The notes: generated by a model from the letters alone, not told the origin. Counted from the first letter of the stretch, positions 36,841 through 47,612 are shown. The stretch: DNA of 64,000 nucleotides from Debaryomyces hansenii CBS767 (GCF_000006445.2 NC_006044.2:496001-560000); one strand, 5' to 3'. Numbers and translations are program-made.

Positions 36841-38292
36841 CTATAAATTGCCTTCTTCCATCAACTCATGCTCGAGGTCTCTAATAGACATAACGACTAT
36901 ATGGACAATGGTATCAACGTCATCTTTCGTGACAATAAATGCGGGTGCTAGTAGAATAATGTCCCCGAATCCGTTAGCACATCCCTGGGTCCCCATAACA
37001 TTTAGACCATTGTCAAAACACTTATCCTGTAAGCGATGAGCTATATCTAATGAAAAAGGAAAGTATTCCTTTGTTTGTGTATTTTTCACGAGCTCTAGAC
37101 TCCAGAATCCCCCAAGACCTCTGATGTCACCGACTATTACAGCATCAGCCAATTCTTCTGTTAACAAGCCACCCATGTAATTACCCATTTTGAAAATATT
37201 CTCCGTCAACTTAAGTTTTTTGACCCTCTTTTGTATTTCCAAGGCTACAAAGCAATTGAAGGCATGACCAGAGTAGGTGTGAGAACCAAGGATACTTCCA
37301 GACCCGTTGATGAATACATCTCTAACTTTTGGGCTTACCAAAACACCGGCAATGGTAACATAACCTGAGCCTAATGCTTTTCCCACGCTCTGAATATCAG
37401 GTCCTTCGCCTGGCGCTAGATAATTCTCCCAACAGTTTAGTCCCCCATGAGGATTTGCTCGACCTGTTCCACACATAACCTCATCCAACATGAATAAAAT
37501 ATCGTACTTGGTACAAAGTTTCCTAATTCCCAACAAGTACCCCGGAGTAGGAGGAGAGGTACCCAACGATGTACCAGGTAATGTCTCTACTATGACAGCA
37601 CCTATTGTTTTCGGGTTCTCTTTCAATATCATTATTTCTAGCCCTAATAACAATCGGGCAGAATACTGCTCCAATGTTTCATCGTCAGCCTTATTCCGAT
37701 ATGGATAGCAGGCCTCCATTTTCAAACACTGATCCTGCGGTAATAAAATTTCTTGGAACCTAAAGGCTCTAGCATTGGAGCTTATTGACAATGCGCCTAG
37801 CGTGAATCCATGATACGAAGTCTTTCGAGAAATAAACTTGGTTTTGTTGAAATTACCCTTTTCCACATGGTATTGCCTTATAATCTTCATCGCATTTTCG
37901 TTTGATTCAGATCCCGAGCCCGTCCACAAAGCAGCAGCAAATGCTCCTGCGGGAGAGTTGGAGATATAATACTTCGCCAATTCTTCAGAGTATTCATTTC
38001 CCAAAACTGCGGGATACGAATAAAATGTGTTGCGGGCTGCCCTATTGATTATTTCAACCACCTCTGGATCGCCCCATCCCAACGCTCCAACTGCTGCCCC
38101 AGTCATACCATCAATGACCTCAGTAACCTTACCAGTCTTAGGGTTTTCCACTGTGATTCTGATCCCCTTTCCGCTTATCACCCTTGGCACCTGTTCGGCG
38201 ATCTTCGCCTGAAATATGAACGAATTTTGCATCAATTGAGAACATGGGCCGTGCCACTCTCTATCTGCCTGCTTTGTTTCGGAAATTGTCAT
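36841..38292 (-). CDS. class-III (omega) aminotransferase
   Basis: 483-residue PLP-dependent class-III aminotransferase. Segments: VIDGMTGAAVGALGWGDPEV, LWTGSGSESNENAMKIIRQY (PLP phosphate site), SYHGFTLGALSIS, ILFMLDEVMCGTGR (Asp for the pyridine N) and SVGKALGSGYVTIAGVL (Schiff-base Lys). Such enzymes act on omega-amino compounds such as GABA, beta-alanine or diamines. The subgroup is not the canonical Uga1, Arg8 or Car2, so the substrate is open. The frame opens at TTG; the true ATG is 38292. A TATATAAA box lies about 65 nt upstream. Divergent from a Hol1-like transporter. The small SSADH/UGA2 gene lies 5 kb away. Confidence 0.88.
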   Translation of the reverse strand: MTISETKQADREWHGPCSQLMQNSFIFQAKIAEQVPRVISGKGIRITVENPKTGKVTEVIDGMTGAAVGALGWGDPEVVEIINRAARNTFYSYPAVLGNEYSEELAKYYISNSPAGAFAAALWTGSGSESNENAMKIIRQYHVEKGNFNKTKFISRKTSYHGFTLGALSISSNARAFRFQEILLPQDQCLKMEACYPYRNKADDETLEQYSARLLLGLEIMILKENPKTIGAVIVETLPGTSLGTSPPTPGYLLGIRKLCTKYDILFMLDEVMCGTGRANPHGGLNCWENYLAPGEGPDIQSVGKALGSGYVTIAGVLVSPKVRDVFINGSGSILGSHTYSGHAFNCFVALEIQKRVKKLKLTENIFKMGNYMGGLLTEELADAVIVGDIRGLGGFWSLELVKNTQTKEYFPFSLDIAHRLQDKCFDNGLNVMGTQGCANGFGDIILLAPAFIVTKDDVDTIVHIVVMSIRDLEHELMEEGNL

Positions 38293-39351
38293 ACTGTATG
38301 TCAACCACTTCTATGTTACCTCTATAACCTCTACAACATACCTGCTATTCGTTGCTTTATATATTAACTGCAAACTATTACCACATTATGCTGCACCCAT
38401 TTCCATATTGGGAATGACTGATAAAACAAAACAGTTTCAGTAGAGTACAGAATCGCCAGCATTGCCAATCATACTGATAAAGCCTACTTATCTTTCACTC
38501 TTCCGTATGAAACGCTAATCTCCAACATTATTCGCACCCATTGTTTCATGCGTACCTATATCTGCTATCGTACGTTCCTATTTAACTGGAATACGGCCTA
38601 ATTTTGCTCTTTGTCCTCCAATTCAGGTTTCAACTCCTCTACCACGTCCATTCAGCAAGTATACATACCTACACCACACCTTTCATCAATATTGTGAAGT
38701 TTTTATTCTGAAACATTTTATATGTGGGGCAAACGGTTCCAGTCATCGCTCGCACTCATCACTACACTCTGCTACGTTTCATTTGACGATTGTAACAATC
38801 CAACCCCTTAGCCGAATCCATATTCTATACAAATACACATATGTAGACAATGTGTAGATATCGCGTCACATCCTTTATAATGGTGGTTACATCCAAACTA
38901 CCAGGGTGTCAGCCTGTTATCTTCGCAATACTCACTAGAATACAATATTACATCTTTTGAGGGGCCACTACAACTGAGTACAACCCACTATTTATAAACC
39001 AGAGAACAAGAAATACAACCACGAGGCATGATTTCCCCCTCAACGCCAATCTCGTCATGAGGGAAGCAGATCTGTATCTTGTCGAACAATAGTCATTGTA
39101 GTAATAAAATGGTAAATAGTGGTTAAGCAATATGCAGGGAGCAGAAAAACGAAATGATAACGATGACTTCTATAGCACAACATACATGGTAGGGATAATT
39201 GTTTGTAAATAAGAGATTTTCTTGGGGGTAAAGTTTCAGAGAGTACATTAATAGTGTGTTTTGCATTTTCAATAGAAACAGCGATATCTTAGTGAGAGAC
39301 AGATATATCTGCTGCAATCACTAGATAGGGCGCAAACAGAGATCTATTATT
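38293..39351. promoter_or_regulatory. shared divergent promoter, aminotransferase / Hol1-like transporter
   Basis: 1.06 kb without a gene. Contains the TATATAAA of the aminotransferase near 38357 and several GATA-type elements (TGATAA at 38419 and 38475, CTTATC at 38487-38492), which in yeasts bind nitrogen-catabolite GATA factors. Co-regulation is inferred. Confidence 0.45.
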
Positions 39352-41205
39352 ATGGTAAAACGATTAGGAATAGAACAACCGGAGAGAAAAAATGTTACGG
39401 GTACGATTTCTATGATGAATTCACACGATGAGGAGTTGTCGAAAAATGACCAATCTGTGGCAGATTCGGGATTGAAGACGACTCCGAAGGGAATCATTTT
39501 GTTTCCACAGCCTCATGACAATCCTAACGACCCGTTAAACTGGCCTATATGGAAACGAGACTTATGTTTGTTGGTGGTGGGATTTCAGACATTTTTGGGG
39601 GGTGGACAGTCGCCACTTCTTGCGGCAGGGATGCATGATTTAGCGGTGGAATTTGACCGTCCGATTACCACCATTTCGTACTTAGTCGGGGGGTTTATGT
39701 TGGCGTTAGGATCGGGATCGATTTTTGCTAGTCCCACGGCCATGTTGTATGGTAAAAGGTTGGTGTACCTATTGGGGATCTTCATTTTCTTGATGGGTTC
39801 GATTTGGGCGGGGGCAGCGCCCGATTTTGGTAACCTTATGGGAGGAAGAATTTTGACTGGGTTTGGGGCCTCTCCAACGGAATCATTGCCCAGTGCCACG
39901 ATCGCTGAGATATACTTTGCCCATGAGAGAGCTTATAGAGTTGGTATTTATACCATGTTGATGTTGGGGGGCAAGAATATCGTACCATTGTTATCTGCAT
40001 TAGTATTTCAGAGTTTGGATAGGCATTGGCTTTTCTGGATTTTGAGTATGTTTCTTGGAATGAACTTAGTTTTGACGTATTTTTTTGTACCTGAAACGTT
40101 TTGGGATAGGTCTCCTATTCCGAATAGGCGGTCTTTAGAAGAAACCAAGGCAGCGCAAGCAGCGTCTGATTATCATCCACCAAACGAAAGACCAAACGCG
40201 TTTGCAATGAGAAGACAAACAACCACCGATTTGATAACCACTACAAGCTTACCTTCAACTGTTAATGCATCAAATATTAATACTCCAGATGTTCCAATTG
40301 GCATAGAGACAAATGAAATTCCTTCAAACATTGAAGCTAATCAGGAAGAACCAACTTCATTTAAAAAGAAATTAGCATTGTTTTCGGGGAGGCATACCAT
40401 AGATAGTTGGTGGATGGTGGCTTTAAGACCATTTTTCTTGTATCTGTACCCATCGATTTTGTTTGGATCGCTTATTTATTCTTTGGCTGTCGTATGGTTG
40501 ATTGTGATATCAGAAACTATTACAGGCATATTTCAAAGTGAAGGTTATGAATATAATCAACAAACAATTGGTCTATTTTACATATCACCCTTTATCGGTG
40601 GAATTCTTGGTTCATTATCGGCAGGTCTAATTAGTGATAGACTAAGTAGATTTTTGATTACACGGAATGATGGGGTTTATGAACCAGAGTTTAGGTTATT
40701 TATGTTAATACCATCAACCTTCTTTACGGCGCTCGGATTGATGGGCTTTGGCTGGTCATCCTACGAAAAGGACGTGTGGGCTGGCCCTGTTATTTTATTT
40801 GGTTGCTTGAGTTTTGGAAGTTCAATGGCCAGTACTACTGCAATAACATTTGTTGTCGATTCCTATAAAATGTTTGCTTCTGAAGCGTTAGTTTCATTAA
40901 ATTTTTCAAAAAATTTATTAGGTTTTATTTTTTCCTTATTTAATAACGGATTCTTTGATGCCAAAGGAGGACGTACAACTTTCATTGTTTACGGCGCAGT
41001 CCAAATATTCGTAAGCCTATTCGGAATACCACTATATATCTATGGAAAGAAAATTAGAAGCTGGACAGATGAGAAAGAAATCTTAAAGTATTTATATCAT
41101 GCTGACAACATTCCTGCTGGTGTGAATGATCATGATTCATTACATAGCGACTCTACACAAGACGGGCATAAAGATAATGAATCATCACCAAATACTACCA
41201 ACTAA
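39352..41205 (+). CDS. MFS transporter, Hol1-like (DHA1 group)
   Basis: 617-residue, 12-TM major-facilitator transporter. The N-terminal LFPQPHDNPNDPLNWPIWKR is the signature start of the Hol1-like group. The motif-A equivalent follows TM2, and GRILTGFGASPTESLPSATI with AEIYFAHERAYRVGIYTML gives motif C-like TM5. A large cytosolic loop at about 255-345 separates the halves. In yeast Hol1 carries polyamines, histidinol and cations. Some Candida relatives are annotated as drug exporters, so direction and substrate are uncertain. The neighbouring omega-aminotransferase favours amine uptake. Confidence 0.85.
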   Translation: MVKRLGIEQPERKNVTGTISMMNSHDEELSKNDQSVADSGLKTTPKGIILFPQPHDNPNDPLNWPIWKRDLCLLVVGFQTFLGGGQSPLLAAGMHDLAVEFDRPITTISYLVGGFMLALGSGSIFASPTAMLYGKRLVYLLGIFIFLMGSIWAGAAPDFGNLMGGRILTGFGASPTESLPSATIAEIYFAHERAYRVGIYTMLMLGGKNIVPLLSALVFQSLDRHWLFWILSMFLGMNLVLTYFFVPETFWDRSPIPNRRSLEETKAAQAASDYHPPNERPNAFAMRRQTTTDLITTTSLPSTVNASNINTPDVPIGIETNEIPSNIEANQEEPTSFKKKLALFSGRHTIDSWWMVALRPFFLYLYPSILFGSLIYSLAVVWLIVISETITGIFQSEGYEYNQQTIGLFYISPFIGGILGSLSAGLISDRLSRFLITRNDGVYEPEFRLFMLIPSTFFTALGLMGFGWSSYEKDVWAGPVILFGCLSFGSSMASTTAITFVVDSYKMFASEALVSLNFSKNLLGFIFSLFNNGFFDAKGGRTTFIVYGAVQIFVSLFGIPLYIYGKKIRSWTDEKEILKYLYHADNIPAGVNDHDSLHSDSTQDGHKDNESSPNTTN

Positions 41206-41311
41206 AACTTCATATTTTACATTCTCTATTATACTCAAGTATTATAAAATTGTACACAAGCTATTTAGTAACTGTTATCAAACTGTAGCAACGATAAATT
41301 ATGATGGCATA

Positions 41312-42361
41312 TTAGGCTAGCCAGTCAATTTTTGTTACATCGAATGTTCCGTCTAGAATGCTCTTATTCATATCTACATAGTACTTTAACCTTTTAGAGG
41401 TAGATGAACCATTCCATTTTTCATCCGAAAGACCCAGATATAATCGTGGCATTCCAAGTCGCTCAATAACACATCCACTAGCTATATTACCACAAATACC
41501 ACCAATAACCCAGTCACCTTTGGATAAGCATAAACCTGTAACGAATCCACCGCAAAACAGGTTACCACCACCAGTTACGTCTACAACTTTATCTTGATTT
41601 CTATGGTATGCAGGTAATGAAATTTCCACTTTGGAAGTCTTGATAAAGCATCCTAAGGGTCCACATCTAACAACAGAACCAGAATTAGGTTTTGTCAAAT
41701 AAGGACTAAACTTAGAACTCAATGTTTTGATATCCTCCATAGTTTCGGGTACCCTAGCCAAATTTGCTAAATTCGACATTTCATTTAAGTTCGGTGTGAA
41801 TACATCAATCTTCGGCAACAATAAGGTTAGCTTATCATAACTTGATGCAACACAGACATCAGGTAAAGGCTCATATATGAAAGTTGGAATAACATCATTT
41901 GGAGTATTGGATAAAATCGTATCTATGATGGATTCACACCTTTCAACCGAACTAATGATATGAATGGTGCGTGATCTTATCAAGTAAGGGTGATTGACTA
42001 TATCTTGCGCTTCAATCCTTTTTTTATCAGTTTTGTATTTGAAATGTCTAATATCGGCTTCGTCATATATATTAAGTCCTCTAGTAGTTAGCCTAGAGAG
42101 ATCTTCTTTCCAAACGATTCCTGAATTCCAACTCAAGATTTCTTCTTCCACAATTTCTGGAAAATCAGATCCCTTATCTATAATTCCACAAATTAGTTTG
42201 GATTTTTCAGCACCAGCAATGATTCTCGAACCAATGATAGCATAAGTACCACCACCACCTATAATATTATGTACCGGCTCCTTTTTAGATGATGGAGGAT
42301 ATTGATTCTCATCGATGATAAACATTCCCATCGACGTAAATATAGGATCATCCTTAGCCAT
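41312..42361 (-). CDS. MAK32: PfkB-family protein, Mak32-like
   Basis: 349-residue PfkB/ribokinase-fold protein similar to yeast Mak32, needed there to maintain the killer dsRNA. N-terminal GMFIIDENQYPPSS and GGGGTYAIIGSRI substitute for the PfkB substrate-binding Gly-Gly motif. The second PfkB motif reads DVTGGGNLFCGGF, with Asn where active kinases have the catalytic base Asp of GAGD. The protein is probably catalytically altered or inactive as a sugar kinase. The C-terminus is complete. A tRNA-Thr gene lies 120 nt upstream. Confidence 0.82.
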   Translation of the reverse strand: MAKDDPIFTSMGMFIIDENQYPPSSKKEPVHNIIGGGGTYAIIGSRIIAGAEKSKLICGIIDKGSDFPEIVEEEILSWNSGIVWKEDLSRLTTRGLNIYDEADIRHFKYKTDKKRIEAQDIVNHPYLIRSRTIHIISSVERCESIIDTILSNTPNDVIPTFIYEPLPDVCVASSYDKLTLLLPKIDVFTPNLNEMSNLANLARVPETMEDIKTLSSKFSPYLTKPNSGSVVRCGPLGCFIKTSKVEISLPAYHRNQDKVVDVTGGGNLFCGGFVTGLCLSKGDWVIGGICGNIASGCVIERLGMPRLYLGLSDEKWNGSSTSKRLKYYVDMNKSILDGTFDVTKIDWLA

Positions 42362-42482
42362 TTTTTGAATTTTATGATAAACGTTAAGTGTAAGATACTA
42401 GCAGCATCATATAATAAAAATATAGAGCGACCATATCAAAGTTCTTAATCATTAACTATAATGCTTTGAAAACTGAACTCGT

Positions 42483-42554
42483 GCCCCTTTGGCCAAGTGG
42501 TAAGGCGCTCCACTCGTAATGGAGCGATCGCCGGTTCGATTCCGGCAGGGGGCA
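42483..42554 (+). tRNA. tRNA-Thr (CGT)
   Basis: 72 nt. Acceptor GCCCCTT pairs with AGGGGGC. D arm GGCCAAGTGGTAAGGC, anticodon stem-loop CTCCACTCGTAATGGAG (anticodon CGT) and T arm GCCGGTTCGATTCCGGC are complete. No intron. A T-run terminator follows from about 42566. Confidence 0.95.
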
Positions 42555-42696
42555 ACGTGTTTTAAATTTTTTTTTTGGCACTTCTTTACTCCCTAAAATA
42601 CATTTAGATTCTTTGCTTACAGTTTTATCTAATAACCTTAGATTGAAATCTAGTATATAAATAATTCGATATATTTCGCTGACAATTATACAAGTA

Positions 42697-43977
42697 TTAA
42701 TTTACTTTAGGTGGAGGTGGAGGAACGGTGCCTTCATTTGGTAAATTCTCATTACTGTGAGTATCCATCTCTTTTGATTTTGCGAGTTCTTCATTCATAT
42801 ATTCGTTGAGTTCTCCTAAGTTCGAACCAACAGGAGCATGCTTCTTTTTTCTAGCTGCGCCGGCTCTTGGAGGTGGTACAGACGCCAGCGGTACAAATAC
42901 AGCGCCAGGTGAAGTGTTGATAGTAGAGGCTGGTGGAGATGGAATAGTTTGTTTTGCTGATTGTTGGTCTTGTGGCTGGTCTTGAACACCATAGCCCACT
43001 TTCTGGTTAGATTCAAATAAAACATCATCGATAATGTCATTGCTATCGAATTTGCCAATTACTTCGGGTATTCTGTGAAGTAAACCGTATCCCACGTCAC
43101 ATCCCAAAATACCTCTATTTTGACCTGTACCCCAAGATCTTGATAAGTTTACCGTCACAGGCCTTAAAATATCGTAATCGTGATTGTAAACATATAAGGT
43201 TATTGGGACATTATCCTCTTGAGAAGCAGAATAGTGTAGATTGTAATAGCTCATTACTGTCCGAGACAATAAAGATTCACCTCCTTTAGCCAAAAGACCT
43301 TTTCCTTCGGCATCCTGAGGATATGCTGAATCACATCCAATGATATAGTCGGAATAAGGAATCAATTGAGCCTGGAATGCTGGGGAATTGTGATGGGTGT
43401 TCAATATTCTCCAAACATACGTTGCGGTGTTCAAATGTTGCGATTGCAACGTTAAACCTACCTGCGAAAAGCTGTCATTGAATAATGATAACTCCGATTC
43501 ATCAGCATCGTCCTTAGATGATGGCTCAAATTTATCAAGTGGTAGTATGACTTGTCTAACAATGCCACCCTTAGCACTCCAAACATCGAGTACAAGCTCT
43601 TTACTTGCTTTATCATTCTTAGCAATATTCACGATTTCTTTTTGTAATATGTCATAATTTATCATTCCAGCCTGTTCCTGGGTAGTGTTATCTCCGTAAT
43701 TAATTGATCCATCATCGTTTATACTGTACGAATACGTTGAAATCGATGGATACATCATGGGCAATTCGTGATAGTTGATACGGATAATGTAATCAAACCA
43801 CGATTCTAACCCCTTCTGATGAGCGGTTGAATGTGGAGCAACATTCAAAACACGTAAAGCATATCCTTTATTATTCAATTGTAAACCACTCTTGAAGTAC
43901 GAATCTGATCCATTGGAATCACCCGAGCTAGAACCCCCTTCAAACTTATCTACCAATTTCTTTGCGAATGAAAACAT
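42697..43977 (-). CDS. GRH1: Grh1, GRASP65-type Golgi/early secretory protein
   Basis: 426-residue GRASP homologue, found in yeast at ER exit sites/early Golgi and needed for CUPS and unconventional secretion. Two PDZ-like GRASP repeats are present: NNKGYALRVLNVAPHSTAHQ with GLESWFDYIIRINYHELP, and TYVWRILNTHHNSPAFQAQL with IPYSDYIIGCDSAYPQDAEG. WGTGQNRGILGCDVGYGLLH closes the GRASP domain. The C-terminal 120 residues are Pro-rich and disordered. Confidence 0.93.
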   Translation of the reverse strand: MFSFAKKLVDKFEGGSSSGDSNGSDSYFKSGLQLNNKGYALRVLNVAPHSTAHQKGLESWFDYIIRINYHELPMMYPSISTYSYSINDDGSINYGDNTTQEQAGMINYDILQKEIVNIAKNDKASKELVLDVWSAKGGIVRQVILPLDKFEPSSKDDADESELSLFNDSFSQVGLTLQSQHLNTATYVWRILNTHHNSPAFQAQLIPYSDYIIGCDSAYPQDAEGKGLLAKGGESLLSRTVMSYYNLHYSASQEDNVPITLYVYNHDYDILRPVTVNLSRSWGTGQNRGILGCDVGYGLLHRIPEVIGKFDSNDIIDDVLFESNQKVGYGVQDQPQDQQSAKQTIPSPPASTINTSPGAVFVPLASVPPPRAGAARKKKHAPVGSNLGELNEYMNEELAKSKEMDTHSNENLPNEGTVPPPPPKVN

Positions 43978-44132
43978 TGTTTTAAAACTGTAATTTCAAC
44001 AAATATTACGAAGAAACGGTTGAAGTCGTTAATTTTTAATTTCGAAAATACAGTGAGCACTAAAATACAATATTAGTTTTGAGAATATACAGTAAATATA
44101 CAATAAGAAAGGAAAGTTAAGTCCTATGAAAA

Positions 44133-47100
44133 TTATGTGGCGTTGGAAATACCACCAGAAAATGCTAATCCCCAAGTTCTACTTTGACCATTGTCTAAGT
44201 AGGTAGAGGACCAATTGTCAGAAGAGAAGAATTTATAGGAAGAAGAAGCATCATACAAGGCTTCGTTAAGACGCAAAATACCAGTCCAGCCGCTATCAAC
44301 TTCGTCGATGAATGTAGAAATTTGGTCATCCCATTCTTCTTTGACATAAGAAGGAGTTCTTATTAAAGACGAAGCTGGTGTGATAGGCATCATGTGGATA
44401 CCGTGAACATATTCTGGATGATCAGCTGGAGTACCGAAATAAGTGGTATAGGCCACTTTATTATCGAAAAAAATACCAGAAACCTTGTTGGCAATAATTT
44501 CGGATGGCTCCACATCGTTGTCATTCTTGTAATAGAAATATTTGTTCATAGCTCTGCTCATGATGGCCAACATCAAGTCACCTCTTGATTCCATCGAATT
44601 GTCTCCGGAAACGTTACCCCACAACTTCATACCGTAGGCAAAGTTGTAATCTTCGGAAGAGGATTCTTCGTTGTTACCGTCCCCACTAGCAAATAAACCA
44701 CTGGCCCAAGAATGTCCGGCAAACCAATCAAACATTCTGGATACAGGGAAGTAGGAATCATCTTCAGTTGGATTTGCGACATCTCTAATTAAAGAATTGA
44801 CCCATTCCTTGTTGTCCTCAGCCCATGTACCACCTAATTTCTTATCAACATAACCGACCACAGCGGCGGCATGGACGAAGTAACCGTAATGGAAATGGTG
44901 GTCATTGTAATAAGCAGCACCAAATTCAAGGCCGGTATCGCCACCTTGGGAAGCAGAAGAAGTTACGCCACCAAATTTGGTATCGTACATCAATGGGTAG
45001 TATTGCTTGTTATTGATGAATGGTTCAAATGCATCCTTCATGGCTTCTAATGTGGAATTTGTAACGTCTTCGTCCTTGATTATATCGCTTACAACCAATA
45101 AAATATAAGCGTACTTATCAATTACTTTACCTGAGTAGTACATGGAATCCATTGAAGCAACTGTTTCTTTTATATCGACAGCTAATTCTTCATTTGCCGA
45201 TTTGGCTAATAAGGTAAGTTGCTCGCTGGTATAAGACAAATCACTACCCATATTTTGAACCCAAGGTAAGAACAGGATACCGGTTTCTAATGCTTCAGAC
45301 ATGACTAACTCATTAGTCAAGTAACCGTACATGTCACCTTTAGAAGTGGAGGCTAACTTGATGCCAGTGGAGCATTCCTTAGTTGTACTAGTTAATGATT
45401 CAACATGATGTGGTAAAGCGAACACTATGGTTTTACCAGAACTTGAGGAACCCTTTGTTGTGTAAGCAAACTTATATTCAGCTGATGTTCCTCCAGAGAC
45501 CGAGCCTTCAACTGATGCATCGGTAGCGTACATACCAGCTGCTTCATCGTAATAACCTTCAGCAGAAGAGCTATCTGGCGCGACAGCAATTTGTATGATA
45601 AGACCATCTATGGCAGTTGAACCCTTAATTTTGTAAGGACTTTCAGCAGTTAAGTTGAAATTTGCTGAGTCGCTTGGCACTGTTACATAGATCAACCACT
45701 CAACACCATTGACTAAAGTGGCACGATATTTGGACATGTTCTTATCTAAAGCAGATGATGTTTCTACGGTTAACTCTTCAACACCCATTAATGAGTTTAA
45801 CATTGGAACCAAGTCACCGTTATAAATTGCTGTAACTAAACCCATACCTTGTACAATAGGAATATCAATGTAGTCAGATCCAATTGTCGAACTTTCAGAT
45901 AATTGAACTAACGCAGACATACTTTTCATGCTTGAAACAGACAAATGGTTTGAAGATTTGGAAAATGATGTTGAGGAAAATATTAACTCAGCATTACCGA
46001 TTGGATTAAAGTAGTATGATGCAACTCCTTCGTTATTAGTATCAGCGGATCCGAAGACTCTATCTGAAGCATTTGTATGTTGAACCCCAAAACCGTAATA
46101 GTCTTGAGTTTTCCATAACATACCATATGGATATGACCAGATCATATCAGTTTGCTCTCCTAAGAATAAGTTGGAATAAAATTTGTTGGTTTCATATGGA
46201 ACACCATCATTGTCGACACCGCTTGGGATAGATAATGGCAATTCCTTTTTCGAGAAAACTGAAAGTGGACTCTCTGTCGATATAGCGTCAAATAGGTCAC
46301 CGGAGTAGCCATTAACGGAGGCTTTTGATCCAAGAAGACTAGAAGCAGATGATGAAGCACTTGATGATGTAGAACTCGAACTTGAAACCTCAGATTGGCT
46401 TGAAGTCAAGGTACCTGATGAAACAGCACTAGAGATCACAATACTTGATCCATTTGATAAAATCGATGTAGTAACTGCTGAGGAATTAGACGAGTTGGAT
46501 CCATTTGTAGCAGCTTGCGAAGAACTTGGAATAGCACTTGGGGCAATACTGGATAATCTAACCGTAGATGACGTATTATAGTAGGAGTAATATGGAGATT
46601 GTGAAGCTTTTGTTACAGGCACGGATTGAGCTTGATTGGATTCTTCACTCAAGTTAATTGTAGATGTAATTGGCACTGAGTTCGTATTGTTTTTCGATCC
46701 ATAAGCTGATATGCTGCTTTGCGTACTATTAGAATACTTTGAATTGTTAGACTTTGAATCAGTATCGCTAATTGTAATATCTGTAAATTTGGAAGTATCA
46801 ATGGTTTTAGTCAATGACTTTGAGATTGCAGACTTGGTGACTAATGGGTTTTTTTTTGTGGAGGTAATAGATTCGAAGGAAGTTTCTCCTTCGTATGTCG
46901 TAGTAGGAGTTACCGTAGCTTCGAATATGGTTCTAGTTGTAGTTTTAGCCACCTTGCTGATTATTGCTTCGGCAGTAGAGTCGTCAGTTTCTGTTTGAAA
47001 GTCATATTCAGTGCTTCTTGTAGATTTTGCTTGTTCTTTACCAGCAGAGAGTTTAGCATCTGACTTTTCAACCTTAGAGCCTGTGGTAGTATAAGTAACC

Positions 47101-47612
47101 ACCGCTTCAGTGGAATAAGTATGTGGCACAACTTTAGTGGAAACAGAAATAGAACAGAGGTTTTCGGAACAAGTAGTGATAGTTGCAGTTTCCGTAGAAT
47201 CAGTACTGACTGCATAGGATACCTTAGAAGAAGTGACAATTACCTGTTCACTTTTTTGAGTTTGTTGAGTCTGTTGATTATCAGAATTGGTAGTTCCTAC
47301 TTGGGTAGGGTTACCTCCTTGAGCTCCGTTATTCACTTGACTATTACTTTGTTGAGCATAATTACCTTGGTGAGAACTATCTCCTTGTTGCTCATTATCA
47401 TCACGGTTTCCGTAAACGAAAACAATAGGAATCCCAGTTGTTAAACTTTGAGGGTTGTTTTCTAAAGCAGTGTTAATTCCCCGTTGAAAACACGATGGTG
47501 TGATATAGTTGGTTTTGGTGAACGTAACTGTCTCCTCTGAAGCAATAAGCTGAATAAAAGAAAGTAGTAAGACTAGCAAATACGCTAATGGAATTCTTGT
47601 TGTAGAAGCCAT
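44133..47612 (-). CDS. ENG1: Eng1, secreted endo-1,3-beta-glucanase (GH81)
   Basis: 1159-residue cell-wall enzyme that digests the septum so daughter cells separate. The N-terminal signal peptide is IPLAYLLVLLLSFIQLIAS. About 400 residues of Ser/Thr-rich, O-glycosylated stalk follow. The GH81 domain begins near residue 435 (LFDAISTESPLSVFSKKELP, NKFYSNLFLGEQTDMIWSYP). Active-site region: AAYYNDHHFHYGYFVHAAAV and GHSWASGLFASGDGNNEESS, with the conserved Asp and Glu residues. Length matches Candida Eng1. Upstream there is an inverted repeat of Ace2-type CCAGC sites at 47946-48008. Confidence 0.95.
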   Translation of the reverse strand: MASTTRIPLAYLLVLLLSFIQLIASEETVTFTKTNYITPSCFQRGINTALENNPQSLTTGIPIVFVYGNRDDNEQQGDSSHQGNYAQQSNSQVNNGAQGGNPTQVGTTNSDNQQTQQTQKSEQVIVTSSKVSYAVSTDSTETATITTCSENLCSISVSTKVVPHTYSTEAVVTYTTTGSKVEKSDAKLSAGKEQAKSTRSTEYDFQTETDDSTAEAIISKVAKTTTRTIFEATVTPTTTYEGETSFESITSTKKNPLVTKSAISKSLTKTIDTSKFTDITISDTDSKSNNSKYSNSTQSSISAYGSKNNTNSVPITSTINLSEESNQAQSVPVTKASQSPYYSYYNTSSTVRLSSIAPSAIPSSSQAATNGSNSSNSSAVTTSILSNGSSIVISSAVSSGTLTSSQSEVSSSSSTSSSASSSASSLLGSKASVNGYSGDLFDAISTESPLSVFSKKELPLSIPSGVDNDGVPYETNKFYSNLFLGEQTDMIWSYPYGMLWKTQDYYGFGVQHTNASDRVFGSADTNNEGVASYYFNPIGNAELIFSSTSFSKSSNHLSVSSMKSMSALVQLSESSTIGSDYIDIPIVQGMGLVTAIYNGDLVPMLNSLMGVEELTVETSSALDKNMSKYRATLVNGVEWLIYVTVPSDSANFNLTAESPYKIKGSTAIDGLIIQIAVAPDSSSAEGYYDEAAGMYATDASVEGSVSGGTSAEYKFAYTTKGSSSSGKTIVFALPHHVESLTSTTKECSTGIKLASTSKGDMYGYLTNELVMSEALETGILFLPWVQNMGSDLSYTSEQLTLLAKSANEELAVDIKETVASMDSMYYSGKVIDKYAYILLVVSDIIKDEDVTNSTLEAMKDAFEPFINNKQYYPLMYDTKFGGVTSSASQGGDTGLEFGAAYYNDHHFHYGYFVHAAAVVGYVDKKLGGTWAEDNKEWVNSLIRDVANPTEDDSYFPVSRMFDWFAGHSWASGLFASGDGNNEESSSEDYNFAYGMKLWGNVSGDNSMESRGDLMLAIMSRAMNKYFYYKNDNDVEPSEIIANKVSGIFFDNKVAYTTYFGTPADHPEYVHGIHMMPITPASSLIRTPSYVKEEWDDQISTFIDEVDSGWTGILRLNEALYDASSSYKFFSSDNWSSTYLDNGQSRTWGLAFSGGISNAT

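Noticed and set aside
44394..47444. Several antisense frames within ENG1
   Set aside because: Mirror frames of a Ser/Thr-rich gene; no ATG context or domain.
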